A stretch of DNA of 64,000 nt from Actinokineospora sp. NBRC 105648 (lineage in GTDB: Bacteria > Actinomycetota > Actinomycetes > Mycobacteriales > Pseudonocardiaceae): positions 53,740 through 117,739 of the forward strand of contig NZ_BSTR01000001.1 in assembly GCF_030269645.1 (NCBI RefSeq), written 5' to 3'. The position numbers and the translations under genes were made by a program. Positions 42,535 through 52,300 of the stretch are shown one piece after another. Below the pieces are notes generated by a model that was not told where the DNA came from, made no database searches, and was given only the letters and a program-made list of their open reading frames with translations. The stretch's first letter is position 1; every line of letters starts with the position of its first letter.

Positions 42535-43173
42535 GTGTTGATCGTGTTCGAGGGGTTGGCCGGGGCGGACACGGCTGGGCTCATGCGTGCTGTGCACACG
42601 GAGTTGACTCGGCGGGGCGTGGCGGCGTGCCGGGTTGGTGCTGCTGGTGGGGAGCGCTTGTCGGGGCCGGAGTCCGGGGGTCGGGCCGCGGTGGTGGGGT
42701 GGGTGTTGGGGGTGGTGGCTGAGCTGTATGCGGTGGATGAGGGGGTGATCGGTGCGGCGTTGGGGCGTGGGGAGGTGGTGGTGAAGGACGGTGATGACAC
42801 GGCGGTGGTGGCGCGGTTGGCGTTCTGGTTGGTGCGTTCGGGTGTGGTTCCGGTGGAGCGGCGGGCGTATCGGTGGGTGGGGGTGTTGTTGTCGCGGCGG
42901 CGGTATGGGGCGACGGTGATGGTGTTCGTTGATGCTCCCGCGAGGGTTCGGCGGGCGCGGATTCGCGTGAGGGGGCGTGCTCTCGGGGAGGTGGAGGGTG
43001 CGGTGCGGGTGTGGCAGGAGCGGTTGCGTCGTCAGGTGATGGCCGACCACCAGGGGCTGGTCCTTGCTGTTGATGGCGGGTTGGGTGTGCGGCGGGAGTC
43101 GGTGGCGCGGGTCGTGGACCACGTTGTCGCGTTGGTGAATCGGGCGGCGGCCGGTGGCGGGGGGACGCGGTGA
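42535..43173 (+). CDS. Thymidylate kinase-like protein with degenerate P-loop
   Basis: A 212-aa protein whose length and layout follow thymidylate kinase, but the ATP site is lost. The P-loop position reads VFEGLAGADTAGL where an active enzyme has GxxGxGK(S/T): the second-last Gly, the Lys and the Ser/Thr are all replaced. The DR(Y/F) region reads VKDGDDTAVVARL, and the lid VFVDAPARVRRARIRVRGR is partly kept. It cannot be an ordinary kinase. GTG 42535 has GGGAGG 9 nt upstream. Coding-strand composition is unusual: third positions are mostly G or T, whereas neighbours use C and G. It starts a three-gene unit with GTGA overlaps. Confidence 0.75.
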   Translation: MLIVFEGLAGADTAGLMRAVHTELTRRGVAACRVGAAGGERLSGPESGGRAAVVGWVLGVVAELYAVDEGVIGAALGRGEVVVKDGDDTAVVARLAFWLVRSGVVPVERRAYRWVGVLLSRRRYGATVMVFVDAPARVRRARIRVRGRALGEVEGAVRVWQERLRRQVMADHQGLVLAVDGGLGVRRESVARVVDHVVALVNRAAAGGGGTR

Positions 43174-43391
43174 ACGCTCCCGCGTGCACTCATGGTGTTC
43201 CGCCGCGTGGGGTGGCTTATCTCGCGCGTGACCTGCGGGAGGTCATCGGGCTGGTCGACCAGTTGCTCACCGCGATCGAGGACCAGAGCCTCAGCCTCGA
43301 CCAGGTCGACACCTTCGACGACGTCACCGCCGAGGTGATCACCACCTGCCGCTGGCTGGCCACCCACCTCACCCGGGCGGCGCCCCGGTGA
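43170..43391 (+). CDS. Small unknown protein (73 aa)
   Basis: A 73-aa protein: short disordered start (MNAPACTHGVPPRG), then two predicted amphipathic helices (YLARDLREVIGLVDQLLTAI and VTAEVITTCRWLATHLTRA). GTG start overlaps the kinase-like gene's stop; stop overlaps the next start. Codon use returns to normal C/G third positions, unlike the gene before it. No family recognised; coupling suggests a complex with its neighbours. Confidence 0.65.
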   Translation: MNAPACTHGVPPRGVAYLARDLREVIGLVDQLLTAIEDQSLSLDQVDTFDDVTAEVITTCRWLATHLTRAAPR

Positions 43392-43672
43392 GCCTGACGC
43401 ACCCCTGGCAGACGCAACCGTCGAGTGCGCACCCGATCGATCTGCTCGCCCTGTCCACGACACCGCCACACGGCGCGCGTCGACTGGGAGACTGGGCTGG
43501 AATCCTGGTGGCTCACGGCCACCAAGCGATCCTGGTCGACCACAGTGGACTTCACTGCGTGGCCGCGTTGCTGGGCTGGTCAGTCGACCGCGCTGGCGCC
43601 ACTCTGGACCACTACCGACTCCCGCCACCCTCAGGCATGCTGGCTACCTGGTCCATACCGCCAAGCCGGTGA
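43388..43672 (+). CDS. Small unknown protein (94 aa)
   Basis: A 94-aa protein beginning at a GTG that overlaps the previous stop (GTGA). It has no membrane segment or recognised motif; the middle GDWAGILVAHGHQAILVDHSGLHCVAAL looks like a beta-alpha-beta unit (short extracts: ILVAHGHQAILVDHS). Last gene of the kinase-like unit; the palindromic element copy 6 follows after 100 bp. Assigned as real mainly on translational coupling. Confidence 0.6.
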   Translation: MSLTHPWQTQPSSAHPIDLLALSTTPPHGARRLGDWAGILVAHGHQAILVDHSGLHCVAALLGWSVDRAGATLDHYRLPPPSGMLATWSIPPSR

Positions 43673-43772
43673 CTTTGTCACGGCGATCCAGCGAGACATG
43701 GACCACCCCTTGCCCTGGCACGGCGGAGCAGTAGACCGCGCCGAGCCCAAACGGCACCTGCACAGCTGTCCT

Positions 43773-43915
43773 GCTCGATTGGGTGGAGTGGCTTTGTTCG
43801 GGGAGAAAAGAGGCGCTAGCCTTGCCCGGGCGGTGGGTATCCCTTTCCCACCCGCTCTACCCACGGCGCCCCTTTTCTTAGGGGCCCCGAACAAAGCCAC
43901 TCCACCCAATCGAGC
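43773..43915. repeat. Long palindromic element, copy 6 (most diverged, perfect arms)
   Basis: A 143-bp copy with perfect 31-bp arms (43773-43803 and 43885-43915; GCTCGATTGGGTGGAGTG...). Inward pairing continues (GAGAAAAGAGGCGC against GCGCCCCTTTTC) to an inner hairpin GGTGGGTATCCC...CCCACC. The arm sequence differs strongly from copies 1-4, with matching changes on both sides. Located between convergent genes (94-aa protein on +, pseudo-thioesterase on -). Confidence 0.9.
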
Positions 43916-44003
43916 CCACCCACAAAGCCCGGCAGGCCAGCCACCGCAAGCCCGGCCAGCAAGAGACCCGCAGAGCCCGGACAGCAAGCCGGCCGCCGAG
44001 AAG

Positions 44004-44720
44004 CTAGTAAGCCCTTCCCTTGCACAGCGCCGTGATCCGCTCGGAGATCGTGTTGGCCACTGTGGACACGTACGTGCTCAAGAACGTCTGCCCCCCGGAG
44101 AACACCTGCAGCTCGAAGCGGCCCGTCGTCAGCTCTCCCCAGGCGGTGGCCTCGTCGACCGTCACCGCCGGGTCCGTGTCGCCCGCCAGTGCCAGGATGT
44201 GGCAGCGGACGCGGTCGGCTGGGTGCCAGCGGTAGGTCTCCGCGGCGGTTCGGTCGTCGCGCAGGGCCGAGAGCGGGGTGGGGGCCGGGTCGCGGGTCGG
44301 TGGGATGAGGTCGCTCGGGTCGTGCGCCGGGAATCCCGCGGTCCCGAGCCGGGACGGGCTGGGGGCGCCCGAGGCGAACAGGGCCAGTGGCTTCCCGCCC
44401 GCCCGCTCCAGGCGGACCGCGGTCTCGAAGGCCACCGCGGCGCCCATGCCGTGGCCGAACAGGGCGGTTGGTAGGTCGTCGGCCAGGGCCGCGGTGAGTT
44501 CGTCGGCCATGGCCGTGACCGAGGTGACCGCGGGTTCGTGCCTGCGGTCGCGTCTGCCGGGGTACTGGACGCCGACCACCTCGACCGGGCGGGCGATGGC
44601 CTGGGCCAGCTGCAGGAAGAACATCGCGGTCGCGCCCGCGGGCGGGCAGCAGACCAGGCGGGTCCGGGGGTCCTCGGCGGTGCGGAGCCGCCGGATCCAG
44701 GAGTCCCCCACTGCGCCCAT
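44004..44720 (-). CDS. Type II thioesterase-like protein lacking catalytic Ser and His
   Basis: A 238-aa homologue of the type II thioesterase at 33485, with the same fold marks (LVCCPPAGATAMFF, VQYPGRRDRR, LALAGDTDPAVT). However, the nucleophile elbow reads FGHGMGAA, with Gly in place of Ser, and the His position reads FSGGQTFLS instead of GGHFYL. Only the Asp remains. Hydrolysis by the normal mechanism is impossible, so it may have become a binding or regulatory protein, or it is decaying. The reading frame and codon bias are otherwise well kept. Start ATG 44720. Divergent from the P450 gene. Confidence 0.88.
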   Translation of the reverse strand: MGAVGDSWIRRLRTAEDPRTRLVCCPPAGATAMFFLQLAQAIARPVEVVGVQYPGRRDRRHEPAVTSVTAMADELTAALADDLPTALFGHGMGAAVAFETAVRLERAGGKPLALFASGAPSPSRLGTAGFPAHDPSDLIPPTRDPAPTPLSALRDDRTAAETYRWHPADRVRCHILALAGDTDPAVTVDEATAWGELTTGRFELQVFSGGQTFLSTYVSTVANTISERITALCKGRAY

Positions 44721-44823
44721 GGCTCTTCGGTTCCTCTCCGCGCCCGCCCGCGCGGGGCTACGAGTCGGGTGCGGGGCAAGGTCCTCCCCGCCGCCCAACG
44801 TGCCGGCCGCCGTCGTGGACGGG

Positions 44824-44906
44824 CAACCCCTAGTCGTTGTGGCACACCGTGTCCAGGGTGCCCGAAAGCTGTCCACCATCCGCACCTAGGGGTTGAGGCT
44901 AGGGGG
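44824..44906. promoter_or_regulatory. CTAGGGG boxes in the pseudo-thioesterase/P450 divergent region
   Basis: CAACCCCTAG (44824-44833) and CTAGGGGTTG (44886-44895) form a perfect 10-bp inverted repeat 52 bp apart; a further CTAGGGG starts at 44899, 13 bp downstream of the second box. The same box recurs upstream of the PKS gene. Candidate sites for the LAL regulators, one set facing each divergent gene. Confidence 0.5.
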
Positions 44907-44960
44907 ACACGCCGGGTTAGCGTGGCCCGGGTGTGACGTGACAGACGGGGGACAGCGCCG

Positions 44961-46202
44961 ATGACCGACCTCGCGGACCGCCAGGCGCGGGCGCAGATGG
45001 CGCTGTGGCAGGACCACCTGCGTGCCGTCGGCGACCGCGGCGACCCGTACGCGCTGCTCCTGCGCGCGCCGCAGGACCCGTACCCGCTCTACGAGCAGGT
45101 GCGCGCGCTCGGTCCGCTGCACCAGAGCGGGCTCGGCGTGTGGGTCACCGCGAGTCACCGGTTGGCCAACAAGGTGCTGCGCGACAAGCGGTTCGGTGTG
45201 CGCCGGGCCGACGGCAGCAAGGCTCCGGAGTTCATGCCGTTCGACAACTCCATGCTCGGGCTCGACCCGCCCGGTCACACCCGGTTGCGCAAGCTGACCG
45301 TGCCCTCGCTCAACCCGCGCAGGCTCGACCGGTGGCGGCCCAGCGCCGATCGGTACTGCCACGAGCTGATCGACCGGATGCTCGCGGGCCGGGCCGAGGT
45401 CAACTACATGAGCGCGTTCGCCCAGCAGCTGCCACTGCGCGTGATCGGCGACCTGGTGGGCATCCCGGAGCGGCACCGGCGGGCGTTCTTCCAGCTCAGC
45501 AGGCGGATGGCCTACCTGCTCGACGGCGTGGCCTCGGTCGAGGTCGCGCGGGACGTGCGGGCGGCGATCGAGGAGATGACGGTGATGTTCACCGACATCA
45601 TCGCCGAGCACCGCGCCGACCCCCGCGAGGACCTGATCGGTGACCTGCTCCCGGCCGTCGACGACGGCAGGCTCGAGATGGACGAGCTGGTCCCGCTGTG
45701 CATGTTCCTGCCGCTGGCGGGCACCGAGACCACCGTCAACCTGATCGGCAACGCCACCCGCGCGCTGCTGGAGAACCCCGAGCAGTGGGCGCTGCTCAAG
45801 GGTGACGCCGGTCTCGCCCCGGCCGTCGTGCAGGAGACGCTGCGCCACGACACGCCGGTGCAGCAGTACCGGCGGATCGCGCACATGGACGTGGAGCTCG
45901 ACGGCCACGTGGTCACCGCGGGCAGCGAGCTGGCGATCTGCGCGGGGGCGGCGAACCGCGACCCGGAGGTGTATTCCGAGCCCGGCCGATTCGACATCAC
46001 CCGGAAATCCGGTCCGGAAACGCTGTCCTTTTCCGCCGGAATCCATTTCTGCCTCGGTGCCGCGCTGGCCAGGTTGGAGGCCGAGATCGCGTTGGCGGCG
46101 GTCGCCGAGCGGCTGCCGGAACTGCGCCAGGTGGGTCCGGTGCGCCGCCGGGATTCCTTCATCATCCGCGGGATGTTGCAGTTCCCGGTGGCCGTGCGGT
46201 AG
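44961..46202 (+). CDS. Cytochrome P450
   Basis: A 413-aa soluble bacterial P450 (CYP107-like in style). Heme-binding loop FSAGIHFCLGAALARLE with the axial Cys near residue 357; I-helix LAGTETTVNL for oxygen activation; K-helix ETLR; meander ending YSEPGRFDITR. Such enzymes hydroxylate or epoxidise the released polyketide and need separate ferredoxin partners, none of which is in the window. ATG 44961 has GGGGGA 8 nt upstream. It is 164 bp ahead of the PKS gene on the same strand, so it is probably a tailoring enzyme of that pathway. Confidence 0.94.
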   Translation: MTDLADRQARAQMALWQDHLRAVGDRGDPYALLLRAPQDPYPLYEQVRALGPLHQSGLGVWVTASHRLANKVLRDKRFGVRRADGSKAPEFMPFDNSMLGLDPPGHTRLRKLTVPSLNPRRLDRWRPSADRYCHELIDRMLAGRAEVNYMSAFAQQLPLRVIGDLVGIPERHRRAFFQLSRRMAYLLDGVASVEVARDVRAAIEEMTVMFTDIIAEHRADPREDLIGDLLPAVDDGRLEMDELVPLCMFLPLAGTETTVNLIGNATRALLENPEQWALLKGDAGLAPAVVQETLRHDTPVQQYRRIAHMDVELDGHVVTAGSELAICAGAANRDPEVYSEPGRFDITRKSGPETLSFSAGIHFCLGAALARLEAEIALAAVAERLPELRQVGPVRRRDSFIIRGMLQFPVAVR

Positions 46203-46213
46203 ATCACCGCAGG

Positions 46214-46277
46214 CTAGGGGCCGTGAGCGTAAGGGTCCGCTAGGGGTTGTCCGGGCCCGTGCGGCGTTATTAGGGTT
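46214..46277 (+). promoter_or_regulatory. CTAGGGG boxes upstream of the PKS gene
   Basis: CTAGGGG at 46214-46220 and CTAGGGGTTG at 46240-46249 lie 26 bp apart, twice the 13-bp spacing of the pair at 44886/44899; a weaker TTAGGGTT follows at 46270. They begin 11 bp after the P450 stop and about 150 bp before the PKS start, which itself has GAGAGG 9 nt upstream. Confidence 0.5.
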
Positions 46278-46366
46278 GGCCCGCGGAGACGTGGATATCG
46301 CGCGCGCGGAAATCGTATTCCCCGCGCTCCGCAGCCGGTCGTGCGCCGCCCGAGAGGTCCCACCAG

Positions 46367-49300
46367 ATGGCAGACAAAGAGACCCTCCGCGACTACCTGA
46401 AATTGGTGACGGCGGATCTGCGGCAGGCCAAGGCCAGGCTGCGGGAGGTCGAGGACGGCGCCCGCGAGCCGATCGCGATCATCGGGATGGCCTGCCGGTA
46501 CCCCGGCGGGGTGGCGTCCCCGGACGACCTGTGGCGGCTGGTCGCCACCGGCGCCGACGGCATCACCGGCTTCCCCACCGACCGCGGCTGGGACCTCGGC
46601 GCACTGTTTGACGACGATCCCGACCGCCCCGGCAGCAGCTACGTGCGCGAGGGCGGCTTCCTGCCCGACGCCGCTGAGTTCGACCCCGGGTTCTTCGGCA
46701 TCTCCCCGCGCGAAGCGCTGGCGATGGACCCGCAGCAGCGGTTGCTGCTCCAGACCTGCTGGGAAGCCCTGGAGCGCGCGGGTATCGACCCGTTGTCGCT
46801 GCGCGGCAGCCGCACCGGGGTGTTCGCCGGGACAAACGACCAGAGCTACCTGTCGTTGCTGGTCAGCGATCCGCAGGGCACCGAGGGCCACCTGCTGACC
46901 GGCGGCGCGACCGCCGTCGTCTCCGGTCGTGTGGCCTACAGCCTCGGCCTGGAGGGGCCCGCGGTCACCATCGACACCGCGTGCTCCAGCAGCCTCGTCG
47001 CGCTGCACCTGGCCTGCCAGTCGCTGCGCTCGGGGGAGAGCACGCTGGCGCTAGCCGGTGGTGTGACCGTGATGGCCACCCCCGGCGTGTTCACCGAGTT
47101 CAGCCGCCAGCGCGGGCTCGCCGCAGACGGGCGGTGCAAGTCGTTCGCCGGGGCCGCCGACGGCACGGGGTGGTCCGAGGGCGTGGGCGTGCTGCTGGTC
47201 GAGCGGCTGTCCGACGCGCAGCGCAACGGGCACCGGGTGCTCGCGGTCGTGCGCGGGTCCGCGGTCAACTCCGACGGCGCGTCCAACGGTCTGACCGCGC
47301 CGAACGGGCCGTCTCAGCAGCGGGTCATCCTCAGCGCGTTGGCGGGTGCCCGCCTCTCACCATCCGATGTGGACGTTGTGGAGGGGCACGGCACCGGCAC
47401 CGTGCTGGGCGACCCGATCGAGGCGCAGGCCCTGCTGGCCACCTACGGTCAGGGGCGCGCGACGCCGCTGTACCTGGGTTCGGTGAAGTCGAACATCGGT
47501 CACGCGCAGGCCGCCGCCGGGGTGGCGGGTGTGATCAAGATGGTGCAGGCGCTCCAGCGCGAAGTGCTGCCGCCGACCCTGCACGTGGACGAGCCGACCC
47601 CGCACGTCGACTGGGCGGCGGGCGCCGTCGAGCTGCTGACCTCGGCGAAGCCGTGGCCGCGCGGGGAAAACCCGCGCCGGGCGGGCGTTTCCTCCTTCGG
47701 TGTAAGCGGTACGAACGTGCACACGATCATCGAGGAAGCTCCTGCCGCCGAACAGGTCGTGGTCGAGGGCGCGGCGCCTTCGGTTGTGCCGCTTGTGTTG
47801 TCGGCCCGGTCGGCGGAGGCGTTGCGGGAGCAGGCCGAGCGGGTGCTCGCGGTCGAGGCCGAGCCGATGGACCTGGCCCGCTCTCTGGCGACCACGCGGG
47901 CGGCGTTGGAGCACCGCGCCGTCGTGTTCGGCCAAGAGGGCTTGCGGGCGCTCGCCGAGGACGCGGAGTCGCCTGACCTCGTGCGGGGCTCGGTGGCCGC
48001 AGGCGAGTTGGCGGTGTTGTTCACCGGGCAGGGTTCCCAGCGGGTCGGTATGGGGTCGGGCCTGCGGGCCTTCCCGGCTTTCGTCGCGGCCTGGGACGAG
48101 GTGCTGGGCCTGCTGGGCGACGGTTTCGACTTCTCCACAGCCGAAGCGCTCAATCAGACCGCGAACGCTCAAGCGGGGCTGTTCACGTTGGAGGTGGCGC
48201 TCTTCCGGCTGGTGGAATCCTGGGGTGTGCGGCCTGCGGTGCTGATCGGGCACTCCGTCGGCGAGCTGGCGGCGGCGCACGTCGCGGGCGTGCTCTCGCT
48301 TGAAGACGCGTGCACGCTTGTCGCTGCCCGGGCGTTGCTGATGCAGGCGTTGCCCACGGGTGGGGCGATGCTGGCGGTGGCAGGCGACGTCGAGATTCCC
48401 TCCACTGTGGACCTCGCGGCAATGAACGCGCCTGGTTCGGTGGTCGTCTCGGGTGCCGAGGACGTCATCGACGAGTTGGCGGCGCGGTGGCGGAGTGAGG
48501 GCCTGAAGGTCAAGCGGCTGACGGTGTCGCACGCTTTCCACTCTCGCTTGATGGACCCGATGCTCGACGAGTTCGCCTCGGTGGCACGGACCCTGACCTA
48601 CCACCAGCCGGTGATCCCGATCGTGACCACTGCCGAGGGCGACCCGGCCACGGCGGAGTACTGGGTTCAGCAGGTCCGCTCACCCGTCCGCTTCGCCGAC
48701 GCCGTTGATCGCGCCGGGGCCGGGCACCACCTCGAGCTCGGGCCGGACGGTGTGCTGTCCGCGCTGGTGGGCACTGGTGTCCCGGCGCTGCGGGCGGAAC
48801 GGGACGAGGCCGCGACGCTGCTCCGTGCACTGTCCACTCTGCACACACGGGGTGTGCCGGTCGACTGGGCCCGGGTGTTCGGTGGTTGGGGTGGGCGGGT
48901 CGTAGACCTGCCCACCTACCCGTTCGCGCGGGAGCGGTACTGGCCCCGGGTGACCTCGTCCCCGGGGTTCGCGCCGACCGGGCACCCGCTGTTGACCGCC
49001 GGGGTCGGACTCGCCGAGGGCGATGGCCATCTGTTCACCGCGCAGCTCAACACCTCGGCGCAGCCGTGGTTGGCTGACCACGTCGTGCATGGTCGGGTGG
49101 TGCTGCCCGGAACCGCGTACGTGGAGCTGGCGCTGCGCGCCGGTGATCAGGTCGGGGCGCAACGCATCGACGAGCTGGTCCTGGAGACCCCGCTCGTGTT
49201 GCCCGCGAACGCCACGGCCCGCGTGCAGGTCATGCTGGGTTCGGCGGACCCGGACGGCAGGCGGTCGCTGACTGTCCACGCGCGACTCTCCGACGATCGG

Positions 49301-52300
49301 CCGTGGACCCGGCACGCCACCGGTGTGCTCGCGCCGCAGGCCCGCGTGGTCGCCCAGGACGCGGTCGGCGCGTGGCCGTCGCCCGGCGCCGAGCCCGCCG
49401 ATGTCACCGCCCTCTACGACCGTCTGGCGTCCGCCGGGCTTTCCTACGGTGACGTTTTCCGTGCCGCGCGGTCAGTGTGGGTGCACGGCGAGGACGTCTA
49501 CGCCGAGCTGGAAGTACTAGACGACGCGGGCTTCGGCATCCATCCCGCCCTGCTTGACGCCGCTCTGCAGGCAGTCGCCGCGCGCGGGGGCTCGGGGGAG
49601 GCCGGGCTGCCGTTCTCGTGGAGCGGCGTGTCGTTGTGGGCCTCGGGTGCCACGGCGTTGCGTGTGCGGGTGTCGCCAGTGCCCGGCGGAGTCAGCGTGC
49701 TGGCGCTCGACGGTGCTGGTGGCCCGGTGGTGTCGGTCGACCGGGTGGTCACCCGTCCGGCGGCGCCGTTCGAGGCTGTCGACACCACTGATCTCTACGG
49801 CCTGGGCTGGGTGGCAGTTCCCAGCACTGGCGCGGTTCCTGCGCACACGGTCATCGAGTCCACTGTGGATGATGCCTTGGGTCGGGCCGCCGACGTGCTG
49901 GGCCGGGTGCAGGCGTGGCTCGCGCTCGAGACCGACGAGAAGCTCGTCGTCCGGACGTCCGGCGCCGTCCAAGCGCTGTCTGGTGACCTGCCCGCAGACC
50001 CGGCGGGCGCGGCCGTGTGGGGCCTGGTCCGGTCGATCCAGTCGGAGAACCCCGGCCGGATCGTGCTGGTCGACGCCACCGACACCTCCGCCGACGCTGT
50101 CCCGGCTGCCCTGGCCAGCGGTGAGCCGCAGGTCGCGGTGCGCGGCGGCGCGGTTCTCGCCGCTCGACTGTCGCGTGTGGACACCGGGCTCGCGGTGCCG
50201 GACGGGCCGTGGCGGCTCGACATCGGTGAGCGCGGCACCCTGGCCGACCTCCGGCTCGCGCGCGTCGAGGAACGACTGCTGGCCGAGGGGGAGGTCCGGA
50301 TCGCCGTCCACGCGTCCGGGCTCAACTTCCGCGACGTGCTCAACGCGCTGGGCCTCTACCCCGGCGCGGTCGACCTGGGCGGTGAGACCGCGGGTGTGGT
50401 CACCGAGGTGGGGCCGGGGGTCGACGGGTTCGCGCCGGGAGACCGGGTGCTCGGCCTGGTGACCGGGGCGATCGGGCCGAGCGCGGTCACCGACCAGCGC
50501 TTGCTCGCCCGGATCCCGGACGGCTGGTCGTTCAGCACGGCCGCCGCGATCCCCGTCGTCTACGCAACCGCCTACTACGGCCTGGTCGACCTGGGCGGCC
50601 TCCAGTCCGGTCAGTCCGTGCTCGTCCACGCCGCCGCCGGCGGTGTCGGGATGGCGGCCGTGCAGATCGCCCGGCACCTGGGCGCCGAGGTCTACGGCAC
50701 CGCCAGTGCTCCCAAGTGGACAGCCACCGGGCTGGCCGACGACCACCTGGCGTCTTCACGAGATCTTGGCTTCGCAGCGAAGTTCCCAGCCGTGGACGTG
50801 GTCCTCAACGCCCTCGCTGGGGAGTTCGTCGACGCGTCGTTGGGGCTGCTCAAGCCCGGCGGTCGGTTCATCGAGATGGGCAAGACCGACGTCCGCGAGG
50901 GCGTCCCCGGCTACCGCGCCTTCGACCTCGGCGAGGCGGGCCCCGACCGGATCGGCGAGATCCTGGCCGCGGTCATGGACCTGTTCGCCGCGGGCGTGCT
51001 CACGCCGCCGCCGGTGCGCACCTGGGACGTGCGCCACGCCGTCGAGGCGTTCCGGTTCCTCAGCCAGGCCGGGCACATCGGCAAGGTCGTCCTCACCATG
51101 CCGCGGGCGCTCGACCCGGACGGCACCGTGCTGATCACCGGCGGCACCGGCGCGCTCGGCAGGCTCCTCGCCCGGCACCTGGTCACCGCCCACGGCATCC
51201 GCCGCTTGGTGCTGCTCAGCCGCGGCGGCGGCAGTGTCGATCTCGGTGTCGATCTCGGTGACGACGTCGAGGTCACGTCGCTGGCCTGCGACATCACCGA
51301 TCGGGCCGCGCTCGAAGCGGCGCTGAGTGGTCGATCGTTCACCGGCGTCTTCCACGTCGCCGGTGTCGTGGACGACGGTGTCACCGCCGCCCTCGACGCC
51401 GACCGGCTCGCGACCACCTTCGCCCCGAAAGCGCTTGCGGCCCAATACTTGCACGAACTGACCGACCCCGACGTGTTCGTGCTCTACTCCTCGCTCGCGG
51501 GCACCTTCGGCAGCCCCGGCCAGGCCAACTACGCCGCCGCCAACGCCTACCTCGACGCGTTGGCCGCCCAGCGGCACGCCACCGGCCGGTCCGGCGTCGC
51601 GCTCGCCTGGGGCGCCTGGCACACCGACGGCGGCATGCTCGGCTCGCTGGGAGCGGCCGAGGTCGAGCGCATCGCCCGCTCCGGCTATCCGCCGCTGACC
51701 CCCGAGCGCGGTTTGGCGCTCCTCGACGCCGCTCTCACGCTGCCCGGTTCGTTCGCAGTGCCCGCCGTCCTCGACACCGCCGTGCTTGCCGCGAACCCGG
51801 AAACCCTCCCGCCGCTGCTGCACGGCCTAGTCCGCCCGGCCCGCCGAACCGCGTCGACCGGCACCCTCGCCGACAAGCTCCACCAGTTGTCCACTGAGGA
51901 CTCTCTGCGTGTGTTGACCGACTTGGTCCGCACGCACGGCGCCACCGTGCTGGGCTTCGGCTCCATCGAGGCCGTCGACCTGGACCGCCCGTTCAAGGAC
52001 CTCGGTTTCGACTCGCTCACGGCCGTGGAACTGCGCAACCGCATTGCCGCGGCCACCGGTCTGCGCTTGTCAGCCACGCTGGTCTTCGACTACCCCACGC
52101 CCGCTGTGCTGGCCGCGCACCTGTTGTCCCACCTTCCAGGAGGGGCGGGCAAGACTGACAACCCTGCCACTACAGCGCAGATCGCCGCCGACGAACCGAT
52201 CGCGATCGTCGGTATGGCCTGCCGGTTCCCGGGCGGCGCCAACACCCCGGACCAGCTGTGGCGGCTGGTGCTCGACGAGGTCGACGCGATCGGTGCCATC

